Shown: positions 15,233 through 22,809 of the stretch, one piece after another
How the letters are laid out: the number at the start of each line of letters is the position of its first letter
Numbering within the stretch: the first letter of the stretch is position 1
Assembly (NCBI GenBank): GCA_910577495.1
Contig: CAJTML010000009.1
Coordinates: 1 to 31,004, forward strand
Length of the DNA stretch: 31,004 bases
From: an uncultured Eggerthellaceae bacterium
Lineage (GTDB): Bacteria > Actinomycetota > Coriobacteriia > Coriobacteriales > Eggerthellaceae
Direction: 5' to 3'
Position numbers and translations under genes: made by a program
The notes under the pieces: model-generated
The model's database searches: none
What the model saw: only the letters and a program-made list of their open reading frames with translations
What the model was told of the DNA's origin: nothing

Positions 15233-17083
15233 ATGAGTTTCACAATTACAAAAAGAACAGCACTTCTTCTGCTTTTAGATATCGTGGCAACCTACGGTGC
15301 ATATTGGCTTGCTTCGCTTTTGACCGGCGTTGAAAACGAAGTTTTTATCAATAATGAGATCTATTTCATCATTGGTATTTTGGCGTTCATCAACATCTTT
15401 TTCCTGGCACTGTTTCGCCTGTACAACAACCTCTGGGAGTACGCCAGCATAGATGAGGCGCTGCAGGTTTTGTATGCGGTGGTGCTCTCAACGCTTGGTG
15501 GTGCTGTCTTTCTGTGGATCATTGGTACACGGCTTCCTATCAGGGTTTTTGTTGGTGCAGCGCTCTTGTTGGTCTTCTTTATGGGTGGCACCCGTTTGGT
15601 ATTTCGTGTGGCGCGCCAAAAAGGCAGAGCACTGCGTGCTTCCAATAGGCAATCAGATCGCCCGCGTACATTGGTGGTAGGAGCTGGAGAGACCGGGTCG
15701 TTAGCCATTGCCCGCATGGAGTCAGCTGACCCGCTTATGCCTGGTATACCCATCATTGCAACTGATGACGATCCGTCCAAGCGCGGTCTTCGCATCCATG
15801 GCGTGAAGGTTGCAGGCACCACTGATGACATCGTGGATTTGGTAGACAAGTACGACATTCAGCAAATTGTTGTTGCTATTCCTTCATCCACACCTGAAGA
15901 GCGCAAGCGAATCTATGGGGTATGTACGCAAACCGATTGCAAGTTGCGCACACTTCCCAACGTTCGCGAGCTTTCCTTGGATGAAATTGGGGATGTGACC
16001 CTGCGCGATGTTGACGTGGCTGACCTTTTGGGTCGCGAAGAAATTGTGCTGAACACGCGTGCGGTCTCGGGCTATATTGCAGGAGAATGCGTGCTGGTTA
16101 CGGGCGGCGGCGGTTCCATTGGTAGTGAACTTGCACGTCAGTTATGCAAGGTTGCCCCTGCTCGCATTGTCATCTTCGACATTTATGAAAACGACGCCTA
16201 CATGCTGCGCAACGAGCTGCTCTCCGAATACGACGACATTGAGGTCGTTATTGAGATTGGCAGCGTGTGCGATGAGGCTCGCGTGAACGAGGTGTTTGCC
16301 AAGCATCGTCCTTCGGCGGTCTTTCACGCGGCGGCGCATAAGCACGTTCCGCTCATGGAAGCGTGTCCGCGTGAAGCGCTGCAAAACAACGTGTTTGGCA
16401 CGCTGAATACCGTGCGCGCGGCTGATGCGTTTGGAGCAGAGCGCTTTATCTTCATCTCCACCGACAAAGCAGTCAATCCCACCAGCGTTATGGGTGCCAC
16501 CAAGCGCATGGGTGAAATGGTTGTGCAGTACTACGCGCGCACGTCAAAGACCATTTTCTCGGCGGTGCGTTTTGGCAATGTCCTGGGTTCAAACGGCTCG
16601 GTTATTCCGCTCTTTCAGCGTCAAATTGCTGCGGGTGGTCCGGTGACGGTAACTCATCCTGACATTGAGCGCTTCTTTATGACCATTCCTGAAGCGTCGC
16701 GTCTGGTCATTCAGGCGGGTGGCATGGCGCACGGTGGCGAGATCTTCATTCTTGATATGGGCGAGCCAGTGAAGATTGTTGATCTGGCGCGTGGTCTTAT
16801 CCAGTTGCAGGGACTCACCCCCGATGTGGACATTCCAATCGTGTTTACGGGTCTTCGCGAGGGTGAAAAAATGTATGAGGAACTATTGATGGAGGAGGAG
16901 AGTACGCTTCCGACTACCAACCAGTCCATCATGATCTCAACTGGCCAAGAAATCAGCTATGAGGAAGTGGCGAAAAAGCTGGATGAGCTGCGTGTGGCGT
17001 TGACGTTAACTGACGAAGAAGCTGTGCACTTGCTCGAGCAAGCTGTTCCGACCTACCACCACACCGCCAACAAGGACGCCTAA
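15233..17083 (+). CDS. Membrane-anchored nucleotide-sugar 4,6-dehydratase (CapD/WbpM family)
   Basis: The product is 616 aa, the full length of the long WbpM/PglF type. ATG 15233 has AAGGCG about 8 nt upstream. The N-terminal ~125 residues hold four hydrophobic segments (about 9-30, 43-64, 80-98, 104-124). A CoA-binding-like Rossmann segment follows, with GAGETG at 150-155. The catalytic SDR domain has the NAD loop TGGGGSIG at 290-297, TDKAVNPTS at 410-418, and Met420 with Lys424 in place of the usual Tyr-x3-Lys, a known mark of this family. It probably converts UDP-GlcNAc to a 4-keto-6-deoxy sugar for surface glycans or protein glycosylation at the inner membrane face. No glycosyltransferase or other sugar gene is adjacent, so the end product is unknown. 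Confidence 0.92.
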   Translation: MSFTITKRTALLLLLDIVATYGAYWLASLLTGVENEVFINNEIYFIIGILAFINIFFLALFRLYNNLWEYASIDEALQVLYAVVLSTLGGAVFLWIIGTRLPIRVFVGAALLLVFFMGGTRLVFRVARQKGRALRASNRQSDRPRTLVVGAGETGSLAIARMESADPLMPGIPIIATDDDPSKRGLRIHGVKVAGTTDDIVDLVDKYDIQQIVVAIPSSTPEERKRIYGVCTQTDCKLRTLPNVRELSLDEIGDVTLRDVDVADLLGREEIVLNTRAVSGYIAGECVLVTGGGGSIGSELARQLCKVAPARIVIFDIYENDAYMLRNELLSEYDDIEVVIEIGSVCDEARVNEVFAKHRPSAVFHAAAHKHVPLMEACPREALQNNVFGTLNTVRAADAFGAERFIFISTDKAVNPTSVMGATKRMGEMVVQYYARTSKTIFSAVRFGNVLGSNGSVIPLFQRQIAAGGPVTVTHPDIERFFMTIPEASRLVIQAGGMAHGGEIFILDMGEPVKIVDLARGLIQLQGLTPDVDIPIVFTGLREGEKMYEELLMEEESTLPTTNQSIMISTGQEISYEEVAKKLDELRVALTLTDEEAVHLLEQAVPTYHHTANKDA

Positions 17084-17142
17084 AGCGCACAAGAGCGTAA
17101 AAATCCAAAATGCAATAAGGTATGTTTGCCTATTCGCACAAG

Positions 17143-17156
17143 TGAATAATCTTGCA
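17143..17156 (+). promoter_or_regulatory. Possible ARG box upstream of argC
   Basis: TGAATAATCTTGCA resembles the ArgR/AhrC half-site TGAAT-4W-ATKCA, matching 11 to 12 of 14 positions. It lies about 30 bp upstream of the -35 of the argC promoter. Only one copy is clear. Confidence 0.4.
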
Positions 17157-17186
17157 TTACTTTTAACTTAAATTGTTATTTTATTC

Positions 17187-17215
17187 TTGTCAAAGACGCG
17201 TAATCTTTCTAAGAT
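17187..17215 (+). promoter_or_regulatory. Promoter of the argCJBD operon
   Basis: TTGTCA (17187-17192), a 17-bp spacer and TAAGAT (17210-17215) predict a start near 17222 and a leader of about 94 nt. Confidence 0.65.
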
Positions 17216-17238
17216 GGAAGGGCGCGAACTATAAGAGA

Positions 17239-17262
17239 ATTTTTGTGCACTTGCACAAAAAT
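17239..17262 (+). promoter_or_regulatory. Perfect dyad in the argC leader (operator or hairpin)
   Basis: ATTTTTGTGC and GCACAAAAAT form a perfect 10-bp inverted repeat around ACTT. It lies about 17-40 nt after the predicted start of transcription. It may act as DNA (repressor site) or RNA. Confidence 0.55.
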
Positions 17263-17268
17263 GATATG

Positions 17269-17301
17269 AAAGCCTTCGCAAAGGTGTTGATTGAAGGCTT
17301 T
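17269..17301 (+). promoter_or_regulatory. Second leader hairpin next to the argC ribosome site
   Basis: AAAGCCTTC (17269-17277) pairs with GAAGGCTTT (17293-17301) around a 15-nt loop. The ribosome site GGAAGGG begins immediately after the stem, so folding could affect initiation. No T run follows. Confidence 0.5.
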
Positions 17302-17315
17302 GGAAGGGAAGCGCT

Positions 17316-18383
17316 ATGTCTATGAAAGCAGCTATTGTTGGAGCAGCCGGATTTGCGGGCATTGAACTGACGCGCATTTTGCTGGCGCATCCATCTTTTG
17401 ATCTTGCGGTCATCACCTCAAACGAACTTGCTGGCACCCCTTTGGCAACCGAATATCCCGGGTTTACGGGAGCCAGTGATCTGGTTTTTAGCGCTCACGA
17501 TAACCCTGAATTAGACACCTGCGATGTGGTCTTTTTAGCGGTACCTCATACGGCAGCGTTAGCTATGGCACCCCGACATGTTGCTCGGGGTGCTTTGGTA
17601 GTGGATCTCTCTGCTGATTTTCGCCTGAAAGACCCAGCGGTGTATGAGCAGTGGTACAAAACGCCCCACACCGAACCTGAGCTGTTGGCTGAAGCGGCGT
17701 TTGGCTTGCCGGAGCTCTTTGGCGAAGGCTTGGCGCAAGCAGCCGAAAAACGCGCAACGGGCGAAGGCGTGCTGGTGGGCTGTGCGGGGTGCTATCCGAC
17801 GGCTACCTCGCTTGCAGCGGCACCCGCTATTCGCTTAGGCCTGGTAGCTCCTGAAGTCCCCATTGTGGTGGATGCAATTTCAGGCGTGACCGGAGCAGGT
17901 AAAAAGTGCACACCGCGTACGCATTTTTGCTTCGCCGACGAAAACTTTGAAGCCTATGGCGTGGCAACGCATCGCCATACCCCTGAGATTGAACAGATCT
18001 TAGGTATTGATGGTCGCTTGGTGTTCACGCCCCATTTGGCGCCTGCCAACCGCGGGTTGCTCTCGACGGTGAACTTGCCGCTTGCGCAAGATGCATCCAC
18101 CGACGTGGCTGAAATTATTGACGCATACCAAAAATTCTATGTTGTAAGTTCCTTTGTGACGGTGCTGGGCGAAGGCCAGATGCCCAAAACCACCTCAGTG
18201 GTGGGCACGAATCGCGCTCACATCGGACTTGCGGTTAACAAGCCAGCACGCATGCTGATTGCTATTGGAGCAATTGATAACTTAGGCAAAGGCGCCGCTA
18301 GTCAGGCAGTGCAGTGCGCCAATATCGTGTGCGGACTCCCAGAAACAGCCGGCTTAGAAGGCTTTGCATTGCCGGTGGTATAA
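17316..18383 (+). CDS. argC: N-acetyl-gamma-glutamyl-phosphate reductase
   Basis: The product is 355 aa. ATG 17316 has GGAAGG 8 nt upstream; a second ATG two codons later is equally usable. The enzyme reduces N-acetylglutamyl phosphate to the semialdehyde with NADPH, the third step of arginine synthesis. Seen: the NADP loop GAAGFAG at residues 9-15, AVPHTAAL, VVDLSADFRLKD, the catalytic Cys159 in GCAGCYPTATS, and the ISGVTGAG region with the following KKCTPRTHFCF. It is the first gene of the argC-argJ-argB-argD order found in many Gram-positive bacteria, with its own promoter and structured leader. argJ follows after 35 bp. Confidence 0.97.
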   Translation: MSMKAAIVGAAGFAGIELTRILLAHPSFDLAVITSNELAGTPLATEYPGFTGASDLVFSAHDNPELDTCDVVFLAVPHTAALAMAPRHVARGALVVDLSADFRLKDPAVYEQWYKTPHTEPELLAEAAFGLPELFGEGLAQAAEKRATGEGVLVGCAGCYPTATSLAAAPAIRLGLVAPEVPIVVDAISGVTGAGKKCTPRTHFCFADENFEAYGVATHRHTPEIEQILGIDGRLVFTPHLAPANRGLLSTVNLPLAQDASTDVAEIIDAYQKFYVVSSFVTVLGEGQMPKTTSVVGTNRAHIGLAVNKPARMLIAIGAIDNLGKGAASQAVQCANIVCGLPETAGLEGFALPVV

Positions 18384-18418
18384 ACCTCTATCCGCCATAA
18401 GTATAAGGAGAGCGTCGT

Positions 18419-19729
18419 ATGGCAGAGCAACAACAATCATGTGCACCAAAGCCCCTCAATTTGCAGGCATGCGCTACGCGCGATGATTGGCTTGTTCCGT
18501 GCGAAGGCGGCGTGACGGCAGCGCAAGGATTTCAGGCGGTTGGCGTACATGCTGGCTTCCGTGCCGATCCGAACCGCTTGGACATGGCGCTTGTAGTGGC
18601 TGATGAGCCGTGCGCGTGTGCGGCAACTTTTACCAAAAACGTTTTCTGCGCAGCGCCTATCACCGTTTCGCGCAGGCATCTTGATGAGGTGGGCTACGGC
18701 ATTGCTCGTGGCATTGTCATCAACTCAGGCAACGCAAATGCGGCAACGGGGTCGGTTGGCTTGGAAACCGCAGAGCGTACCACCGAAATTGTTGGCGAGG
18801 CTATTGGTTGTCCACCCCGTGAGGTATTAGTTGCCTCAACAGGCGTTATCGGCCAGCACTTGGATGTTTCGCCCTATCTCAACACTATGCCCCAGGCGGT
18901 TGCAAGTTTAAGTCCGGAAGGTGGGAATAGTGCCGCTCGCGCCATCATGACCACCGACACTGTTTCCAAGGAAGCGGCTGTTCAGTTTTCCGGTGATGAC
19001 CTGGGCTATCCGGGTGTTACCTTTACGGTTGGTGGCATGGCGAAGGGCTCAGGCATGATCATGCCCAACATGGCTACCATGATTTCGGTTATCACCACCG
19101 ATGCGCCCATTTTGCCAGATGTGCTGCATGCGGCTTTGGTGGGAGCTGTGAACAAAAGCTTCAACAAAGTCACGGTGGATTCAGACACTTCAACTAATGA
19201 CTGTTGCTTTGTCTTTGCAAGCGGGGCCGCAGCACCTGGTGCCGCCCATGCCTTTGCGCCCGAAACGCCGGCTTATGAGCGTTTCGTGGCTGCACTTGAT
19301 GAAGTATGCCAAACGCTTGCGCGCAAAATGGCAGCTGACGGCGAAGGCGCAACGCGCCTGGTCACCGTAACAGTTGCCGGGGCTGCAAATGACGCGGACG
19401 CGGATTTGGCAGCGCGCGCTATTGCGAATTCGCCCCTAGTGAAAACTGCCATCTGTGGCCATGATGCCAACTGGGGCCGCATTGCAATGGCAATCGGCAA
19501 ATGCGGTGCGCACTTTGCACAAGAAGACGCTGCAATTGACATCATGGGGCTTCCGGTATGTCGCGGCGGTCTTACGGTGGAATTCGACGAAGACGAAGCG
19601 CTCAGGCGCTTTGAAAACCCCGAGATTGCCATTGAGGTTGACTTGGGCGCGGGAGATGTGCAAACGACGGTTTGGACGTGCGATTTTACGCACGACTATA
19701 TAACGATCAACGGAGATTATCGATCATGA
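18419..19729 (+). CDS. argJ: Glutamate N-acetyltransferase / amino-acid N-acetyltransferase
   Basis: The product is 436 aa. ATG 18419 has AAGGAG 8-9 nt upstream. ArgJ moves the acetyl group from N-acetylornithine to glutamate; bifunctional members also use acetyl-CoA to make the first N-acetylglutamate. The precursor cleaves itself before a threonine, here Thr220 in MPNMATM, giving alpha and beta chains. Other marks are INSGNANAATG (residues 101-111), the oxyanion-hole pair Thr141-Gly142 in ASTGVIG, KGSGMI before the cleavage site, SFNKVTVDSDTSTND, and GHDANWGRIAMAIG. No argA lies in the window, so a bifunctional enzyme is plausible but cannot be read from sequence. Its TGA overlaps the argB ATG (ATGA), which suggests coupled translation. 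Confidence 0.97.
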   Translation: MAEQQQSCAPKPLNLQACATRDDWLVPCEGGVTAAQGFQAVGVHAGFRADPNRLDMALVVADEPCACAATFTKNVFCAAPITVSRRHLDEVGYGIARGIVINSGNANAATGSVGLETAERTTEIVGEAIGCPPREVLVASTGVIGQHLDVSPYLNTMPQAVASLSPEGGNSAARAIMTTDTVSKEAAVQFSGDDLGYPGVTFTVGGMAKGSGMIMPNMATMISVITTDAPILPDVLHAALVGAVNKSFNKVTVDSDTSTNDCCFVFASGAAAPGAAHAFAPETPAYERFVAALDEVCQTLARKMAADGEGATRLVTVTVAGAANDADADLAARAIANSPLVKTAICGHDANWGRIAMAIGKCGAHFAQEDAAIDIMGLPVCRGGLTVEFDEDEALRRFENPEIAIEVDLGAGDVQTTVWTCDFTHDYITINGDYRS

Positions 19730-20676
19730 AGTACGCAAAAGACACCCGTCCTAAAGGAGCTGCAAGCAAAGAGGCAACCGTTCTGGTTGAAGCGCTCCCG
19801 TGGATCAAAAATATTACCGGCAAAACGGTTGTCATCAAATATGGCGGCTCGGCTATGGTTGATGAGAAGCTGCGCGCCGATGTTATGAACGACATCGTGC
19901 TGCTTAAGCTGGTTGGCGTGAACCCGGTTATCGTCCATGGCGGCGGCAAAGCTATCACCGAAGCCATGGAGTGCATGGAGTTCCCGGTGGAATTTCGCGA
20001 TGGCCAGCGCGTGACAACGCCTGAAGCCATGGATCTTGTTCGTACGGTACTCATGGGCAAGGTCAACCAAGAGCTGGTGGCAGCGCTCAATGAGCATGGC
20101 AACTTCGCCGTAGGCTTAAGCGGTGCTGATGGTGGCATTATTTGCGCCACGCAAAAAGATCCGCAGCTGGGTCGCGTGGGCAACGTAACGCGCATCAATC
20201 GACCGCTTTTGGATGATTTGGTGGAAAGTGACTACATCCCGGTTGTGGCTTCGGTTGCCCTGGGCGAAGACGGCGGCTTTTTCAACGTGAACGCCGACAT
20301 GGTAGCAGGCCATATTGCAGCAGCCATCGGTGCCCATAAGGTCATCTTCTTGACTGACGTGGATGGTTTGTACGAAAACTTCGAAGACAAGGGAAGCCTG
20401 ATCTCAAACCTGACGTTGTTTGAGGCGCAATACCTTGTGGAGAACAATATTGTCTCAACGGGCATGATTCCCAAGCTGCAAAGCTGCATTCAGGCGCTTG
20501 AAGCGGGTGTGTTCAGGGCTCATATCATCAACGGCACCACGCCGCATGCATTGTTACTGGAGCTTTTGACCTCAACTGGTGTTGGCACCACGATGCACCC
20601 AACCGATGAAGCGTGCAAATACGATGCGCATCCGCTTGGCAACTTCGCCGCTAAATTGATTGAAAACCGCCACTAA
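19726..20676 (+). CDS. argB: N-acetylglutamate kinase
   Basis: The product is 316 aa from ATG 19726 (MKYAKDTRPKGAAS), which overlaps the argJ stop as ATGA. GGAG lies 10 nt upstream. An in-frame GTG at 19672 inside argJ is not favoured. The enzyme phosphorylates N-acetylglutamate with ATP. Seen: VIKYGGSAM (the N-terminal ATP-phosphate lysine and glycines), VIVHGGGKAI (substrate loop), and FLTDVDGLYENF with STGMIPKLQSC, typical of amino-acid kinases. The N-terminal extension before the kinase core is the sort of helix present in arginine-inhibited hexameric enzymes. Feedback inhibition is therefore likely, but this is inferred. Confidence 0.96.
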   Translation: MKYAKDTRPKGAASKEATVLVEALPWIKNITGKTVVIKYGGSAMVDEKLRADVMNDIVLLKLVGVNPVIVHGGGKAITEAMECMEFPVEFRDGQRVTTPEAMDLVRTVLMGKVNQELVAALNEHGNFAVGLSGADGGIICATQKDPQLGRVGNVTRINRPLLDDLVESDYIPVVASVALGEDGGFFNVNADMVAGHIAAAIGAHKVIFLTDVDGLYENFEDKGSLISNLTLFEAQYLVENNIVSTGMIPKLQSCIQALEAGVFRAHIINGTTPHALLLELLTSTGVGTTMHPTDEACKYDAHPLGNFAAKLIENRH

Positions 20677-20715
20677 AACCACCTGTTCGCCCCATAAGAG
20701 AAGAGAGAAAGACCC

Positions 20716-21993
20716 ATGAGTCTAGAACAGCAACAAGAACTTGAATCCACCTACGTGATGCATACCTTCGCCCGCAAGCCGGTTGAGCTGGTATCGGGGC
20801 AGGGTATGGAAGTGGTGGATGCCACTGGTAAGACCTATCTGGACTTTCTCTCAGGCATTGGGGTGATCAGTCTGGGTCACTGCAATCCAGTATTGGTTGA
20901 GGCGCTTCAGAAGCAAACGGCGAAGCTGTTGCATGTGAGCAATTATTATTATGTCGAAGGTCGAGGTGAGCTGGCGAAAACGCTGTCTGACCTGCTCAAC
21001 GTCCGCGTAGCTGAAGACACGCAAACCCCGTGGGAGAGCTTCTTTGCGAATTCGGGTGCCGAGGCAAACGAATGCGCCATCAAGCTTGCACGCCTCTATG
21101 CCAAAACGCGCGTTTATGAGCGTGCGATTGCCGAAGGTGCAGATGAGGAGGCTGCGCGCGCGGCTATGCAGAGCGCGCCGCAAGTGATCGTGACGCTGGA
21201 TAAGAGCTTCCATGGCCGCACGCTTGCAACGCTTGCCGCAACGGCGCAACCAGGTAAACAGGAGGCGTTTCAGCCGCTGCCAGCGGGCTTCATCTCAACT
21301 CCGGCAAACAACGTTGCAGCGCTGCGTGAGCTCTTTGAGACGCGTGGTGATGAGATCTGCGCGGTCATGGTTGAGTGTATTCAGGGCGAAAGCGGCGTGC
21401 ATCCCTGTACTGCGCAGTTTCTGGCTGAGATTCGCCGCCTGACCCAAGAAAGAGACGCGCTCTTTATGTGTGACGAGGTGCAGTGTGGCATCTATCGCTG
21501 TGGCACCTATCCGTTTGGGTTCCAGCACTTTGAGGTGGTTCCTGACGTAGTCACTATGGCAAAAGGCATTGGTTCGGGCTTTCCGATGGGTGTTTGTGCT
21601 GCTCGCCAAGCGGTGGCGCGCGTGTTTGAACCGGGAGATCATGGCACCACCTTTGGTGGTAGCTGTCTTGCCATTACGGCGGGTCGTACCGTGCTTGACT
21701 ATATTGCCACGCATGATCTGGCAACGCATGTGCATGATGTGGGTGTGTATATGCGCTCTCAATTGGCGCAGCTCCCAGGGGTTGTTGAGGTGCGCGGTTT
21801 GGGACTCATGATTGGAGCTGAGCTTGCTGATGGCATGAGCGCGCCCGATGTGGTTGCGGCTGGTCTGGACGCGGGCCTGTTGCTGAATGCACCTGGTCCT
21901 CGCACGTTGCGTTTCTTGCCGCCACTCATTTGTACAAAAGCAGATGTAGATGAGCTGGTTGCGCGCCTTAAAACCATTTTGTCTGCGGAGTAA
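20716..21993 (+). CDS. argD: Acetylornithine aminotransferase
   Basis: The product is 425 aa. ATG 20716 (MSLEQQQELEST) has a weak purine-rich site (AGAGAAAGA). It is a class III PLP aminotransferase that converts N-acetylglutamate semialdehyde to N-acetylornithine. Seen: YLDFLSGIGV near residue 41, ANSGAEANECAIKLAR (PLP-phosphate and substrate site), SFHGRTLATL, MCDEVQCGIYRCG with the PLP-ring Asp253, and Lys283 in MAKGIGSGFPMG as the Schiff-base lysine. An insert of roughly 20 residues rich in Ala and Glu (about 131-153) lengthens the loop before SFHGRT relative to E. coli ArgD. It is the last gene of the arg operon, and a hairpin follows at 22011-22043. argF, argG and argH are not in the window. 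Confidence 0.95.
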   Translation: MSLEQQQELESTYVMHTFARKPVELVSGQGMEVVDATGKTYLDFLSGIGVISLGHCNPVLVEALQKQTAKLLHVSNYYYVEGRGELAKTLSDLLNVRVAEDTQTPWESFFANSGAEANECAIKLARLYAKTRVYERAIAEGADEEAARAAMQSAPQVIVTLDKSFHGRTLATLAATAQPGKQEAFQPLPAGFISTPANNVAALRELFETRGDEICAVMVECIQGESGVHPCTAQFLAEIRRLTQERDALFMCDEVQCGIYRCGTYPFGFQHFEVVPDVVTMAKGIGSGFPMGVCAARQAVARVFEPGDHGTTFGGSCLAITAGRTVLDYIATHDLATHVHDVGVYMRSQLAQLPGVVEVRGLGLMIGAELADGMSAPDVVAAGLDAGLLLNAPGPRTLRFLPPLICTKADVDELVARLKTILSAE

Positions 21994-22010
21994 TACAGGT
22001 AGGGGGGGGG

Positions 22011-22043
22011 AGCACCTCTTTTTCGGTAAGGATAGAGGTGCTT
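22011..22043 (+). terminator. Hairpin after argD (possible weak terminator)
   Basis: AGCACCTCT (22011-22019) pairs with AGAGGTGCT around a 14-nt loop. The following TCTCTGTCG is a poor U tract, so termination may be partial. A run of nine G (22002-22010) directly precedes it. Confidence 0.5.
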
Positions 22044-22137
22044 CTCTGTCGTAAATTTCGCGTGAGAACGCGGAGGTTTTTGGAAGTTTGTAAGCGAAAT
22101 ACTCAGAAAATGCGCTACTATAGAAATGCATAAATTT

Positions 22138-22190
22138 GGAAATGATTAGTTTGATTTTGCATAATCCGTGAGAGCAAAATAATCGTTTCC
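22138..22190 (+). promoter_or_regulatory. Extended imperfect dyad upstream of argR
   Basis: GGAAATGATTA (22138-22148) and TTTTGC (22155-22160) pair with GCAAAA (22174-22179) and TAATCGTTTCC (22180-22190). A 6-nt bulge interrupts one side. It sits just upstream of a possible -10, TATTAT at 22194-22199. It could be an operator for ArgR autoregulation, but it does not match ARG boxes closely. Confidence 0.5.
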
Positions 22191-22238
22191 GAATATTATA
22201 GACGACGCATCTTTCGCTGATCTGGGGAGAATCAAAGC

Positions 22239-22667
22239 ATGAGGAAACGTCAACAACGCCATGATGTGATTCGCGATATCATTCGCGAACACAACGTTAA
22301 AACGCAGCGAGATTTAGCAACTCAATTGCAAAATGTGGGATATGAATGCACACAGGCAACGATATCGCGCGACATCATGGATATGGGGTTGGTGAAGTCT
22401 CGTGATGGATACTACGTGCTGCCCGAAGAAGTTCGCCTGCAGCGCATGGTTTCAGAACTGGTTGAAGAAGTGCACGTGGCAGGCAATTTGGTTGTCGTAA
22501 AGACGTTTTCTGGTGGAGCTGCGGGTGTGTCGGCTGCACTGGATAAGGCAAGCTTGCGCGGCGCTCTTGGTACGGTTGCCGGAGATAATACCATCATGAT
22601 TGCTGCAACTGATGAGGAAGCAGCCGTTGAGGTTGAGCGCGCAATTGAGCGCCTTCGCCGTCGCTAA
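22239..22667 (+). CDS. argR: Arginine repressor
   Basis: The product is 142 aa. ATG 22239 has GGGGAGA about 9 nt upstream. ArgR/AhrC binds ARG boxes as an arginine-loaded hexamer. Seen: an N-terminal winged helix-turn-helix with QRDLATQLQNVGYECTQATISRDIMDMGLVK (about residues 27-57), and a C-terminal oligomerisation and arginine-binding domain with GTVAGDNTIMI near residue 112. This is a small change from the common GTIAGDDT, with Asn in place of the second Asp. That Asp helps bind the arginine guanidino group in known ArgR structures, so co-repressor affinity may differ; this is inference. It lies 245 bp after argD with its own upstream region, so it is probably transcribed separately. Confidence 0.96.
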   Translation: MRKRQQRHDVIRDIIREHNVKTQRDLATQLQNVGYECTQATISRDIMDMGLVKSRDGYYVLPEEVRLQRMVSELVEEVHVAGNLVVVKTFSGGAAGVSAALDKASLRGALGTVAGDNTIMIAATDEEAAVEVERAIERLRRR

Positions 22668-22773
22668 TTTCGCCGACCATTTTTATTCCGCGCCTGGCAT
22701 AAACGTCATAATCGCCATAAACCTGATGTCATTCTAGCGAATGTGTGCAGATGGCGTGTCTGCAAATGCCTGA

Positions 22774-22782
22774 TGGTACAAT
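22774..22782 (+). promoter_or_regulatory. Extended -10 promoter of the first PBP gene
   Basis: TGG directly followed by TACAAT (22777-22782) fits an extended -10 (TGn-TATAAT). No -35 is evident. The start would be near 22789, about 21 nt before the GTG. Confidence 0.5.
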
Positions 22783-22809
22783 ACCAAAAGTTTTATTTGG
22801 AGGTGCCAG

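Noticed and set aside
21295..22131. Minus-strand frame of 278 codons opposite the end of argD
   Set aside because: It has biased shadow composition, no ribosome site or recognisable motif, and overlaps argD almost fully.
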